A stretch of 64,000 nt of DNA, taken from Balaenoptera acutorostrata (Eukaryota > Chordata > Mammalia > Artiodactyla > Balaenopteridae). The stretch covers positions 46,216,207-46,280,206 of the forward strand of contig NC_080078.1 in the NCBI RefSeq assembly GCF_949987535.1, read 5' to 3'. Under the pieces are notes generated by a model that was given only the letters and a program-made list of their open reading frames with translations, was not told the origin of the DNA and did not search any database. This document shows, in pieces, positions 36,926-47,304 of this stretch; positions within the stretch are counted from its first letter, which is position 1, and each line of letters starts with the position of its first letter. The position numbers were made by a program, and so were the translations under genes.

Positions 36926-37039
36926 ATACCAGAAGGAGGGACTGGGGACTCAGGAAGAGAACGGACCAAGACCTTCACCTATGACTTTTCTTTTTATTCT
37001 GCTGATACAAAAAGTCCAGATTATGTTTCACAAGAAATG
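36926..37039 (+). CDS. KIF16B: KIF16B exon 3 (motor domain)
   Basis: A 114-bp exon of 38 whole codons between the acceptor TTTCTAG and the donor ATG|GTATGG. The product starts IPEGGTGDSGRERTK, passes through FTYDFSFYSAD and ends SPDYVSQEM. The FTYDFSFYS segment is the typical kinesin-3 beta strand (F-x-Y-D-x-x-F/Y) that precedes the helix leading to the P-loop. It follows exon 2 in phase 0 and runs into exon 4 in phase 0. The intron behind it is the longest complete one in the window, about 13.3 kb, and houses a full-length L1 in the opposite orientation. No frameshift or stop is seen. Confidence 0.97.
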
Positions 37040-37357
37040 GTATGGTATTTTCAAAATCTCTGTTTTGGTTTATTTTCATACTGAGAAAAACATGCCTACC
37101 CTAAAACTCTTTAAAACATCTTGCTAATTTTTTTTCTGAATATGATTTATGTAAAATTAGCCTTTGCTAACTTAGCTTTTTGCTTATTATACAGCAGCAT
37201 TTATCTTAAGCTTGAGATGAATTCCATCCCCAAAAGGTTGATTTTTTTTTTTTTTTCACTTCTGAGCATGATGATCATAATTTTTGTTTCAAAACTTGGC
37301 AGTGACTACTGTTTTAAAGGAGCTTTGCAAGTAAAGCAGTTTTTGGGGGGACATTTA

Positions 37358-37797
37358 CAGGCATACTTCATTTTACTGTGCTGATGTTAACGCTTTTTTG
37401 CAAATTGAAGGTTGAGGCAATCCTGTGTCGAGTCTGTTGGCGCCATTTTTCCAACAGCATTTGTTCACTTCGTGTTTCTGTGTCACATTTTGGTAATTCT
37501 CGCAATATTTCAAACTCTTTCATTATTATTATATTCGATCCGTGATCTATCATGTTACTATTGCAAAAAGATTACGACTTGTTGAAGGCTCAGGTGATGG
37601 TTAGCATTTTTTAGCAAGAAAGTATTTTTTAATTAAGGTATGTATGTTATTTTTTAGACAAAATGCTACTATACACTTAATAGACTGCAGTATCGTATAA
37701 ACATAACTTTTATTTGCACAGGGAACCAAAACATTTGTGTGCCTCGCTTTATTGCTGTGGTCTGAACTGAATCCGCAGGAACTCTGACGTCTGCCTG
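37358..37797 (+). mobile_element. Tigger1-derived non-autonomous element (MITE)
   Basis: It begins after TA with CAGGCATACTTCATTTTAC, the Tigger1 terminal repeat. About 210 bp of 5' sequence follow (GTTGGCGCCATTTTTCCAACA), then a deletion junction near 37570 and the 3' end shared with the larger copy (GATTACGACTTGTTGAAGGC on). It ends GACGTCTGCCTG. All transposase coding sequence is lost; it would have needed an autonomous partner. Confidence 0.85.
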
Positions 37798-37914
37798 TGT
37801 GTACTGCTAAGCCTGGCACATAACTCAGTTGGCCTTGAGTCCTGCTGCGATGCAGAGCTTTAGGAGGTACACTTCACACGCAAGTCACATTTCCCCTGCT
37901 TGGATGGATCATTG

Positions 37915-37978
37915 TAGGTTCTAGAAAGAAAGATTCTAGAAAGCAAGATCGTTTTGTTCAGAATCTTTCTAGAACCTA
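37915..37978. repeat. Inverted repeat / potential hairpin
   Basis: TAGGTTCTAGAAAG with a following GATTC (37915-37936) pairs with GAATCTTTCTAGAACCTA (37961-37978), leaving a loop of about 24 bases and a 4-base bulge. CTAGAAAG also recurs between the arms. It lies about 120 bp after the Tigger1 MITE and is not part of its terminal repeats. No function is evident. Confidence 0.7.
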
Positions 37979-38384
37979 GAATGAAGCTGGAATTTGTCCA
38001 GGAAACCTGTGCTGTAGGCTTTTGTGATCTGAAATGTAGACATGACATGGGCAGATAAGAACAGACCTGAAGATCCTCCCAGGGGACCGTCACTTGATGG
38101 TGTGTCATGTGACCAGAAGGACTAGTGTATTTCCCTGGGTGGGGCAGGCATGGTGTTGGAGTAGAGCGGGGTTCTGGGGAAACACGGTGTGGGGTAGGGG
38201 GGAGAGTATGCCCACATGGCGGGGCTTCTCCCTGGCTGGTTAACAGCTTCTTAAGAGGCATGGCTTCAGGTCTCCGGTGTTAAAACGAAAGTGAATTCCT
38301 GTCCTGCCCGCCCAGGCTTGTGACCCACGCGATGGCATCTTGAAGTGGTATCATGGTGTAGTTTCTTGTAACTTGGTGTGTCCA

Positions 38385-38520
38385 CGTACTAGAATCTCAG
38401 TGTTGCCTGGGAAAGTGTTAGAAATGCAGAATTTCAGGAACTACTCCAGACCTACTGAATCAAACTGCATTTTGTAGCAAGATCCCCAGGTGAGTTGCAT
38501 GATCCTTAGCATTTGAGAAA
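38385..38520 (+). mobile_element. MER5A-like hAT MITE
   Basis: Sequence such as TGTTAGAAATGCAGAATTTCA, then CAGACCTACTGAATCAAACT, and later ATCCCCAGGTGA is the core of the MER5A non-autonomous hAT-Charlie family. The ends are degraded. Confidence 0.7.
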
Positions 38521-38774
38521 TGTAGTTGGTTTAGGAATGGTTTGTGGAGGAGGCTGGCTTTCTGAGGCGATGTAAGTGTTGGGAGTTCAGATTGGCTGTG
38601 AACGTGGAGAAGTTGTTCCCAGGAGAGGCCTGGAGTGATAGTATCTGCAAGATGTTGATTCAGTATTGGGGAAACATAGAAAGGACAACAGCAGTAGGAA
38701 TGGGGGCCGTGAGGAGAGATGGGGTGCTGGGCATGAGAGAGGGGCCGGGAGAGGAAAGGTGAACTAATGCTGCT

Positions 38775-38965
38775 GGAGTTTGCAGGGGAATCAGAAACGC
38801 TGCTTGGTGCTCAGGTGTGCTGCCTCGTTTAATCCTCACAAGAACCAAATGAGGTCAACTTTAGCTCCATTTTTCTTTGTCAAGGAGACTCAGCTTAAAT
38901 AACTTGCTCAGGTCTGTAGGTCTAATCGACTGAATAGTAGCAGAGTTGAGATCCTGGGGCTGATG
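38775..38965 (-). repeat. MIR relic
   Basis: Reverse MIR: TTTAATCCTCACAAGAACCA, then GAGACTCAGCTTAAATAACTT and GAGTTGAGATCCTGGGGCTG. Confidence 0.7.
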
Positions 38966-39849
38966 TATACGGCGGTGGAGATACCCCTGGAAGGTCTTAA
39001 GGGTTTAAGGATTGGTGTGTTCTCAGTGACAGGTGGACAGGGGCAGCCCTGTTGAATGAATAAATGGATGAGCGAGTGAGCGAAGATGACTTTGGTCCTG
39101 AGGTAAGTGGATTAGTCAGTGTTGGTAGCTCGGAGTCTGGTGAGGAACAGAATGTTGCAGCTAGTGGAATCCAGATTTTGGCTTTCAGGTAGGAGCGCAA
39201 ATGAAGTGGCTGGTACGGGGGTGTTTAAGGGAAAAGCTGGTTCATTACATGGTCCTCAGGACATCTTCATTAGAGGATGAATGAAGGGCCATGAAGGTTT
39301 CCCTCCTAAGTTACCCAGTGAGCGGCTGGATTTCCCCCCTGTTTAACCTGGATTTGAGGCCTTTTGGGGACAGGGGCTGTGCCGAGGGAAAGCCCAGGGA
39401 CGGGCGTGGTGGCGCGGACAGCAGGGCCTGGCTCCCTGGAGATGCTCAGCAGGCGTTTGCTGACTGAGAGGCCTTGTCTACGGGTGGGTCGTTCATTTAT
39501 GGAACAGGTCACATATCCTGGGTTCAGTGAGAGTCAAGGTCAGGGAAGCAGTTAACACGTTTAGCTCTTTTGGGAGTTAAAAATACCTGCCCAGAGTTTA
39601 AAAATAGTTTGAGAATGAAAAGAGTTTTCAGCTGAGGAGGAGACTTTCCCGCTTCAGGTGTCCGAGCTTCAGAGGCTTTGGGTTCCTTGACTCTGGAACA
39701 GTCTCAGGTTATTTATATCGTACATTCAGTTCAAAACTGAAAAAGCCTTTGAGATATGTTAGTATAACACTGCTTTCTAGTAGAACCACATGTTAGTAGA
39801 ACCAGCAGAGATCCAGGAAAACTCCTAGTGGTTTTTTTTTTTTTTCCCT

Positions 39850-40246
39850 CTTGTCCAGTTTTATTGAGAAATAATTGACATACATCTCTGTATAAGTTTA
39901 AGGTGTACAGCATGATGGTTCGCTTTACGTATCTTGTGAAACAGTTATCGCAATAGGTTTAATTAATAACCATCCTCTCATATAGATACAGTAAAAAGAA
40001 AAGAAAAAAAAATTCCTCCTTGTGATGAGAACTCTTCGGATCTACTCTCTTAACAGCTTTCCTGTGTATCATGCAGCAGTGTGAACTGCAGTCATCATTG
40101 TTGTATATTATATTCCTAGTGCTTATTTCTCGTGTAACTGTAAGTTTGTACCTCTTGACCGCCTTCTTGCAAGTCTCCCTCCCCCAACCTCCCGCCTCTG
40201 GTAACCACAAATCCGATCTCTTTTTCTGTGAGTTTGGCATTTTTTG
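39850..40246 (-). mobile_element. Older L1 3' fragment beside the young L1
   Basis: The sequence resembles old mammalian L1 3' ends read on the minus strand (a TTTATTGAGAAATAATTGACAT start and a later GTGATGAGAACTCTT block). The same blocks recur at 3300-3975. The full-length L1 has inserted at its right edge. It is diverged and has no open frame. Confidence 0.65.
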
Positions 40247-40646
40247 GAAAACACCTATTTTTTTTTTTTTTCAAACATCTTTATTGAAGTATAATTGCCT
40301 TACAATAGTGTGTTAGCATCTGCTTTATAACAAAGTGAATCTGTTATACATATACAATATGTTCCCATTTCTCTTCCCTCTTGCATCTCCCTCCCTCCCA
40401 CCCTCCCCATCCCACCCCTCTAGGTGGTCACAAAGCACCGAGCTGATCTCCCTGTGCTATGCGGCTGCTTCCCACTAGCTATCTATTTTACATTTGGTAG
40501 TGTATATATGTCCATGACACTCTCTCACCCTGTCACATCTCACCCCACCCCCTCCCCATATCCTCAAGTCCATTCTCTAGTAGGTCTGTGTCTTTATTCC
40601 CGTCTTGCCGCTAGGTTCTTCATGGCCTTTTTTTTTTTTTTTTCCC

Positions 40647-43600
40647 TTAGATTCCATATATATGTGTTAGCATACTGTATTTGTTTTTCTCTTTCTGACT
40701 TACTTCACTCTGTATGACAGACTCTAACTCCATCCACCTCATTACAAATACCTCCATTTCATTTCTTTTTATGGCTGAGTAATATTCCATTGTATATATG
40801 TGCCACATCTGCTTTATCCATTCATCTGTCGATGGACATTTAGGTTGCTTCCATGTCCTGGCTATTGTAAATAGAGCTGCAATGAACATTTTGGTACATG
40901 ACTCTTTTTGACCTATGGTTTTCTCAGGGTATATGCCCAGTAGTGGGATTGCTGGGTCGTATGGTAGTTCTATTTGTAGTTTTTTAAGGAACCTCCATAC
41001 TGTTCTCCATAGTGGCTGTATCAATTTACATTCCCACCAACAGTGCAAGAGTGTTCCCTTTCCTCCACACCCTCTCCAGCATTTATTGTTTCTAGATTTT
41101 TTGATGATGGCCATTCTGACCGGTGTGAGATGATATCTCATTGTAGTTTTGATTTGCATTTCTCTAATGATTAATGATGTTGAGCATTCTTTCATGTGTC
41201 TGTAGGCCATCTGTATATCTTCTTTGGAGAAATGTCTATTTAGATCTTCTGCCCATTTTTGGATTGGGTTGTTCGTTTTTTTGTTATTGAGCTGCATGAG
41301 CTGCTTGTAAATCTTGGAGATTAATCCTTTGTCAGTTGCTTCATTTGCAAATATTTTCTCCCATTCTGAGGGTTGTCTTTTGGTCTTGTTTATGGTTTCC
41401 TTTGCTGTGCAAAAGCTTTTCAGTTTCATTAGGTCCCATTTGTTTATTTGTGTTCTTATTTCCATTTCTCTGGGAGCTGGGTCAAAAAGAATCTTGCTGT
41501 GATGTATGTCATAGAGTGTTCTGCCTATGTTTTCCTCTAAGAGTTTGATAGTGTCTGCCCTTACACTTAGGTCTTTAATCCATTTTGAGTTTATTTTTGT
41601 GCATGGTGTCAGGGAGTGTTCTAATTTCATACTTTTACATGTTCCTGTCCAATTTTCCCAGCACCACTTATTGAAGAGGCTGTCTTTTCTCCACTGTATA
41701 TGCTTACCTCCTTTATCAAAGATAAGTTGACCATATGTGTGTGGGTTTATCTCTGGGCTTTCTATCCTGTTCGATTGATCTATATTTCTGTTTTTGTGCC
41801 AATACCAAACTGTCTTGATTACTGAAGCTTTGTAATATAGTCTGAAGTCAGGGAGCCTGATTCCCCCAGCTCCATTTTTCGTTCTCAAGATTGCTTTGGC
41901 TATTCGGGGTCTTTTGTGTTTCCATACAAATTGTGAAATTTTTTGTTCTAGTTCTGTGAAAAATGCCAGTGGTAGTTTGATAGGGATTGCATTGAATCTG
42001 TAGATTGCTTTGGGTAGTAGAGACATTTTCACAATGTTGATTCTTCCAATCCAGGAACATGGTATATCTCTCCATCTATTTGTATCATCTTTAATTTCTT
42101 TCATCAGTGTCTTATAATTTTCTGCATACAGGTCTTTTGTCTCCTTAGGTAGGTTTATTCCTAGATATTTTATTCTTTTTGTTGCAATGGTAAACGGGAG
42201 TGTTTTCTTAATTTCACTTTCAGATTTTTCGTCATTAGTGTATAGAAATGCAAGAGATTTCTGTGCATTAATTTTGTATCCTGCTACTTTACCAAATTCA
42301 TTGATTAGCTCTAGGAGTTTTCTGGTAGCATCTTTAGGATTCTCTATGTATAGTATCATGTCATCTGCAAATAGTGACAGCTTAACTTCTTCTTTTCCGA
42401 TTTGGATTCCTTTTATTTCTTTGTCTTCTCTGATTGCTGTGGCTAACACTTCCAAAACTATGTTGAATAATAGTGGTGAGAGTGGGCAACCTTGTCTTGT
42501 TCCTGATCTTAGTGGAAATGGTTTCAGTTTTTCACCATTGAGGACAATGTTGGCTGTGGGTTTGTCATATATGGCCTTTATTATGTTGAGGAAAGTTCCC
42601 TCTATGCCTACTTTCTGCAGGGCTTTTATCATAAATGGTTGTTGAATTTTGTCAAAAGATTTCTCTGCATCTATTGAGATGATCATATGGTTTTTCTCCT
42701 TCAATTTGTTAATATGGTGTATCACATTGATTGATTTGCGTATATTGAAGAATCCTTGCATTCCTGGGATAAACCCCACTTGATCATGGTGTATGATCCT
42801 TTTAATGTGCTGTTGGATTCTGTTTGCTAGTATTTTGTTGAGGATTTTTGCATCTATGTTCATCAGTGATATTGGCCTGTAGTTTTCTTTCTTTGTGACA
42901 TCTTTGTCTGGTTTTGGTATCAGGGTGATGGTGGCCTCGTAGAATGAGTTGGGGAGTGTTCCTCCCTCTGCAATATTTTGGAAGAGTTTGAGAAGGATAG
43001 GTGTTAGCTCTTCTCTAAATGTTTGATAGAATTCGCCTGTGAAGCCATCTGGTCCTGGGCTTTTGTTTGTTGGAAGGTTTTTAATCACAGTTTCAATTTC
43101 AGTGCTTGTGATTGGTCTGTTCATATTTTCTATTTCTTCCTGGTTCAGTCTCGGCAGTTTGTGCATTTCTAAGAATCTGTCCATTTCTTCCAGGTTGTCC
43201 ATTTTATTGGCATATAGTTGCTTGTAGTAATCTCTCATGATCTTTTGTATTTCTGCAGTGTCAGTGGTTACTTCTCCTTTTTCATTTCTAATTCTATTGA
43301 TCTGAGTCTTCTCACTTTTTCTCTTGATGAGTCTGGCTAATGGTTTATCAATTTTGTTTATCTTCTCAAAGAACCAGCTTTTAGTTTCATTGATTTTTGC
43401 TATTGTTTCCTTCATTTCTTTTTCATTTATTTCTGACCTGATCTTTATAATTTCTTTCCTTCTGCTGGCTTTGGGGTTTTTTTGTTCTTCTTTCTCTAAT
43501 TGCTTTAGGTGCAAGGTTAGGTTGTTTATTCGAGATGTTTCCTGTTTCTTGAGGTAGGCTTGTATTGCTATACACTTCCCTCTTAGCACTGCTTTTGCTG

Positions 43601-44465
43601 TGTCCCATAGGTTTTGGGTCGTCGTGTCTCCATTGTCATTTGTTTCTAGGTATTTTTTGATTTCCCCTTTGATTTCTTCAGTAATCACTTCGTTATTAAG
43701 TAATGTATTGTGTAGCCTCCATGTGTTTGTATTTTTTACGTATCTTTTCCTGTAATTGATATCTAGTCTCATAGCGTTGTGGTTGGAAAAGATACTTGAT
43801 ACGATTTCAATTTTCTTAAATTTACCAAGGCTTGATTTGTGACCCAAGATATGATCTATCCTGGAGAATGTTCCATGAGCACTTGAGAAAAATGTGTATT
43901 CTGTTGTTTTTGGGTGGAATGTCCTATAAATATCAATTAAGTCCATATTGTTTAATGTATCATTTAAAGCTTGTGTTTCCTTATTTATTTTCATTTTGGA
44001 TGATCTGTCCATTGGTGAAAGTGGGGTGTTAAAGTCCCCTACTATGATTGTGTTGCTGTCAATTTCCCCTTTTATGGCTGTTAGTATTTGCCTTATGTAT
44101 TGAGGTGCTCCTATGTTGGGTGCATAAATATTTACAATTGTTATACCTTCCTCTTGGATCGATCTCTTGATCATTATATAGTGTCCTTCTTTGTCTCTTG
44201 TAATAGTCTTTATTTTAAAGTCTATTTTGTCTGATATGAGAATTGCTACTCCAGCTTTCTTTTGATTTCCATTTGCATGGAATATCTTTTTCCATCCCCT
44301 CACTTTCAGTCTGTATGTGTCTCTATGTCTGAAGTGGGTCTCTTGTAGACAGCATATATATGGGTCTTGTTTTTGTATCCATTCAGCCAGCCTGTGTCTT
44401 TTGGTGGGAGCATTTAATCCATTTACATTCAAGGTAATTATCGATATGTATGTTCCTATTCCCAT
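40647..44465 (-). CDS. L1 ORF2 protein (endonuclease and reverse transcriptase)
   Basis: One uninterrupted frame of 1272 residues, against about 1275 in human L1. It nicks target DNA and reverse-transcribes L1 RNA in place. The N-terminal APE-type endonuclease shows Asn13, Glu42 (QETH), Asp144/Asn146 (GDFN) and the RIDHILG motif. The final catalytic motif, normally Ser-Asp-His, reads Ser-Asn-His at residues 227-229. The reverse transcriptase has [11 protein letters not shown] (motif A), [12 protein letters not shown] (motif B) and LFADDMILY (motif C). The C-terminal Cys-rich segment [18 protein letters not shown] keeps the C-x3-C-x7-H-x4-C pattern. The frame is intact but the endonuclease change predicts weakened or lost EN activity. 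Confidence 0.95.
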   Translation of the reverse strand: MGIGTYISIITLNVNGLNAPTKRHRLAEWIQKQDPYICCLQETHFRHRDTYRLKVRGWKKIFHANGNQKKAGVAILISDKIDFKIKTITRDKEGHYIMIKRSIQEEGITIVNIYAPNIGAPQYIRQILTAIKGEIDSNTIIVGDFNTPLSPMDRSSKMKINKETQALNDTLNNMDLIDIYRTFHPKTTEYTFFSSAHGTFSRIDHILGHKSSLGKFKKIEIVSSIFSNHNAMRLDINYRKRYVKNTNTWRLHNTLLNNEVITEEIKGEIKKYLETNDNGDTTTQNLWDTAKAVLRGKCIAIQAYLKKQETSRINNLTLHLKQLEKEEQKNPKASRRKEIIKIRSEINEKEMKETIAKINETKSWFFEKINKIDKPLARLIKRKSEKTQINRIRNEKGEVTTDTAEIQKIMRDYYKQLYANKMDNLEEMDRFLEMHKLPRLNQEEIENMNRPITSTEIETVIKNLPTNKSPGPDGFTGEFYQTFREELTPILLKLFQNIAEGGTLPNSFYEATITLIPKPDKDVTKKENYRPISLMNIDAKILNKILANRIQQHIKRIIHHDQVGFIPGMQGFFNIRKSINVIHHINKLKEKNHMIISIDAEKSFDKIQQPFMIKALQKVGIEGTFLNIIKAIYDKPTANIVLNGEKLKPFPLRSGTRQGCPLSPLLFNIVLEVLATAIREDKEIKGIQIGKEEVKLSLFADDMILYIENPKDATRKLLELINEFGKVAGYKINAQKSLAFLYTNDEKSESEIKKTLPFTIATKRIKYLGINLPKETKDLYAENYKTLMKEIKDDTNRWRDIPCSWIGRINIVKMSLLPKAIYRFNAIPIKLPLAFFTELEQKISQFVWKHKRPRIAKAILRTKNGAGGIRLPDFRLYYKASVIKTVWYWHKNRNIDQSNRIESPEINPHTYGQLIFDKGGKHIQWRKDSLFNKWCWENWTGTCKSMKLEHSLTPCTKINSKWIKDLSVRADTIKLLEENIGRTLYDIHHSKILFDPAPREMEIRTQINKWDLMKLKSFCTAKETINKTKRQPSEWEKIFANEATDKGLISKIYKQLMQLNNKKTNNPIQKWAEDLNRHFSKEDIQMAYRHMKECSTSLIIREMQIKTTMRYHLTPVRMAIIKKSRNNKCWRGCGGKGTLLHCWWECKLIQPLWRTVWRFLKKLQIELPYDPAIPLLGIYPEKTIGQKESCTKMFIAALFTIARTWKQPKCPSTDEWIKQMWHIYTMEYYSAIKRNEMEVFVMRWMELESVIQSEVSQKEKNKYSMLTHIYGI

Positions 44466-44523
44466 TTTCTTAAATGTATTGGGTTTGTTATTGTAGGTGT
44501 TTTCCTTCTCTTGTGTTTCTTGC

Positions 44524-45417
44524 CTAGAGAATTTCCTTTAGCATTTGTTGTAAAGCTGGTTTGGTGGTGCTGAAATCTCTCAGCTTTTGCTTGTCTGTAA
44601 AGGTTTTAATTTCTCCATCGAATCTGAATGAGATCCTTGCTGGGTAGAGTAATCTTGGTTGTAGGTTTTTCTCCTTCATGACTTTAAGTATATCCTGCCA
44701 CTCCCTTCTGTCTTGCAGAGTTTCTGCTGAGAGATCAGATGTTAACCTTATGGGGATTCCCTTGTGTGTTATTTGTTTTTTTTCCCTTGCTGCCTTTAAT
44801 ATGTTTTCCTTATATTTAATTTTTGACAGTTTGATTAATATGTGTCTTGGCGTGTTCCTCCTTGGGTTTATCCTGTATGGGACTCTCTGTGCTTCCAGGA
44901 CTTGATTAACTATTTCCTTTCCCATATTAGGGAAGTTTTCAACTATAATCTCTTCAAATATTTTCTCAGTCCCTTTCTTTTTCTCTTCTTCTTCTGGTAC
45001 CCCTATAATTCGAATGTTGGCACGTTTAATGTTGTCCCAGAGGTCCCTGAGACTGTCCTCAGTTCTTTTCATTCTTTTTTCTTTATCCTGCTCTGTAGTA
45101 GTTATTTCCACCATTTTATCTTCCAGGTCACTTATCCTTTCTTCTGCCTCAGTTATTCTACTATTGATCCCATCTAGAGTATTTTTAATTTCATTTATTG
45201 TGTTTTTCATCATTGCTTGGTTCCTCTTTAGTTCTTCTACATCCTTGTTAAATGTTTCTTGCATTTTGTCTATTCTATTTCCAAGATTTTGGATCATCCT
45301 TACTATCATTATTCTGAATTCTTTTTCAGGTAGACTACCTATTTCCTCTTCATTTGTTAAGTCCAGTGTGTTTTGAGCCTGCTCCTTCATCTGCTGTGTG
45401 TTTTTCTGTCGTCTCAT
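44524..45417 (-). CDS. L1 ORF1 protein (RNA-binding chaperone)
   Basis: An open frame of 297 residues. ORF1p forms trimers that coat L1 RNA and act as a nucleic-acid chaperone during target-primed reverse transcription. Residues of about 40-130 are heptad-rich coiled coil (for example [15 protein letters not shown]). About 134-225 form the RRM-like domain, opening with [12 protein letters not shown]. About 228-297 form the C-terminal domain with [11 protein letters not shown] and YPARISFRF. The N-terminus starts [13 protein letters not shown]. Human ORF1p is 338 residues, so this one is shorter. Beyond the TAG stop the same frame runs 11 more sense codons to a TAA, so a recent loss of a short tail is possible but unproven. 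Confidence 0.9.
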   Translation of the reverse strand: MRRQKNTQQMKEQAQNTLDLTNEEEIGSLPEKEFRIMIVRMIQNLGNRIDKMQETFNKDVEELKRNQAMMKNTINEIKNTLDGINSRITEAEERISDLEDKMVEITTTEQDKEKRMKRTEDSLRDLWDNIKRANIRIIGVPEEEEKKKGTEKIFEEIIVENFPNMGKEIVNQVLEAQRVPYRINPRRNTPRHILIKLSKIKYKENILKAAREKKQITHKGIPIRLTSDLSAETLQDRREWQDILKVMKEKNLQPRLLYPARISFRFDGEIKTFTDKQKLRDFSTTKPALQQMLKEIL

Positions 45418-47304
45418 TTTGCCTGTCTTACTGTGTTTGGGGTCTCCTTTTCACAGGCTGCAGGTTCGTAGTTCCCGTTGTTTTTGGTATCTGTCCCCAG
45501 TGGCTAAGGTTGGTTCAGTGGGTTGTGTAGGCTTCCTGGTGGAGGGAACTAGTGCCTGAGTTCTGGTGGATGAGGCTAGATCTTGTCTTTCTGGTGGGCA
45601 CGTCCACATCTGGTGGTGTATTTTGGGGTGTCTGTGGCCTTATTTTGATTTTAGGCAGCCTCTCTGCTAATGGATGGGGTTGTGTTCCTGTCTAGCTAGT
45701 TGTTTGGCATAGGGTGTCCAGCACTGTAGCTTGCTGGTCATTGAGTGAAGCTGGGTCTTGATGTTGAGATGGAGATCTCTGGGAGATTTTTGCCGTTTGG
45801 TATTACGTGGAGCTGGGAGGTCTCTTGTGGACCAGTGTTCTGAAGTTGGCTCTCCCACCTCAGAGGCACGGCCCTGATGCCTGGCTGGAGCACCAAGAGC
45901 CTTTCGTCCACACAGCTCAGAGTAAAAGGGAGAAAAAATAGAAAGAAAGAAAGAAAGAGGCTATAATATAGTGAAGTAAAATAAAGCTATTTAAAGCAAA
46001 GCTATACAGACAAAATCTCACCCAGAAGCATATACATATACACTCACAAAAAAAGGAAAAGGGGAAAAATTAATATCTCCTGCTCCCAGAGTCCACCTCC
46101 TGAATTTGGGATGATTCGTTGTCTTTTCAGGTATTCAGCAGATGCAGGCACATCAAGTTGTTTGTGGAGCTTTAATCCGCTGCTCCCGAGGCTGCTGGGA
46201 GAGATTTCCCCTTCTCTTCCTTGTTCGCACAGCTCCTGGGGTTCAGCTTTGGATTTGGACCCGCCTCTGCGTGTAGGTTGCCTGAGGGCGTCTGTTCCCC
46301 GCCCAGACAGGACGGGGTTAAAGGAGCAGCTGCTTCGGGGGCTCTGGCTCACCCAGGCTACGGGGAGGGAGCGGTACGGAGGAGGCGGGGCGAGCCTGCG
46401 GCGGCAGAGGCCGGCGTGACGTTGCACCAGCTCGAGGCGTGCAGTGCGTTCTCCCGGGGATGTTGTCCCCGGATCCTGGGACCCTGGCAGTGGCGGGCTG
46501 CACAGGCTCCCGGGAGGGGAGGTGTGGAGACTGACCTGTGCTCACACACAGGCTTTTTGGAGGCGGCAGCAGCAGCCCCAGCGTCTCACGCCCGTCTCTG
46601 GGGTCCGTGCTGATCGCCGTGGCTTGCGCCCTTCTCTGGAGTTCGTTTAGGCGGCGCTCTGAATCCCCTCTCCTTGCCCGCCGCGAAACAAAGAGGCAAG
46701 AAAAAGTCTCTTGCCTCTTCGGCAGCTGCAGACTTTTTCCCGGACTCCCTCCGGGCTAGCTGTGGTGCGCTAACCCCTTCAGGCTGTGTTCACGCCGCCA
46801 GCCCCAGTCCTCTCCCTGCGATCCGACCGTAGCCCGAGCCTCAGCTCCCAGCCCCGCCCGCCCCGGCGGCTAAGCAGACAAGCCTCTCGGGCTGGTGAGT
46901 GCTGCTCGGCGCCAAGCCTCTGTGCGGGAACCTCTCCGCTTTGCCCTCCGCACCTCTGTGGCTGCGCTCTCCTCCGTGGCTCTGAAGCTTCCCCCCTCCG
47001 CCCCCCGCAGTCTCCGCCCGCGAAGGGGCTTCCTAGTGCGTGGAAACCTTTCCTCCTTCACGGCTCCCTCCCACTGGTGCAGGTGCCGTCCCTATTCTTT
47101 TGTCTCTGTTATTTCTTTTTTCTTTTGCCCTACCCAAGTACGGGGGGAGTTTCTTGCCTTTTTGGAGGTCGGACGTTTTCTGCCAGCGTTCAGTGGGTGT
47201 TCTGTAGGAGCAGTTCCACGTGTAGATGTATTTCTACTGTATCTGTGGGAAGGAATGTGATCTCCGCGTCTTACTCTTCTGCCATCTTCTCCTGGATTCC
47301 CTCC
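45418..47304 (-). promoter_or_regulatory. L1 5' UTR / internal promoter, CpG-rich
   Basis: A 1.9-kb region upstream of ORF1, strongly GC- and CpG-rich between about 46100 and 47080. L1 5' UTRs carry an internal Pol II promoter, and in human also an antisense one. A YY1-like AAGATGGC (minus strand, 47281-47288) lies 17-24 bases from the element's 5' end. A short AAAG-type repeat occurs at 45943-45958. Open frames of 60-186 codons on the + strand overlap the GC-rich part, including one at 46786-47346 that runs out into flanking DNA. They have no recognised domain and probably reflect low stop density in GC-rich DNA. Confidence 0.75.

Larger units (their letters stand above)
40264..47304 (-). 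mobile_element. Full-length LINE-1 retrotransposon
   Basis: A 7.0-kb L1 lies antisense to KIF16B in intron 3. The 17-bp duplication GAAAACACCTATTTTTT flanks it at 40247-40263 and 47305-47321 without mismatch. Reading the minus strand it has a GC-rich 5' UTR of about 1.9 kb, ORF1, a 58-bp spacer, ORF2, a 3' UTR of about 380 bp with AATAAA near its end, and a short poly(A). The first 25 bases contain AAGATGGC, a YY1-type motif also placed at the start of human L1, so the 5' end looks complete. The insertion site reads TTTTTT/AG on the primed strand, fitting L1 endonuclease. Perfect duplications and two open frames indicate a recent insertion. It sits at the edge of an older L1 fragment. Confidence 0.95.

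Noticed and set aside
40915..45376. Many + strand frames across the L1 body
   Set aside because: These are shadows of ORF1 and ORF2 on the opposite strand.
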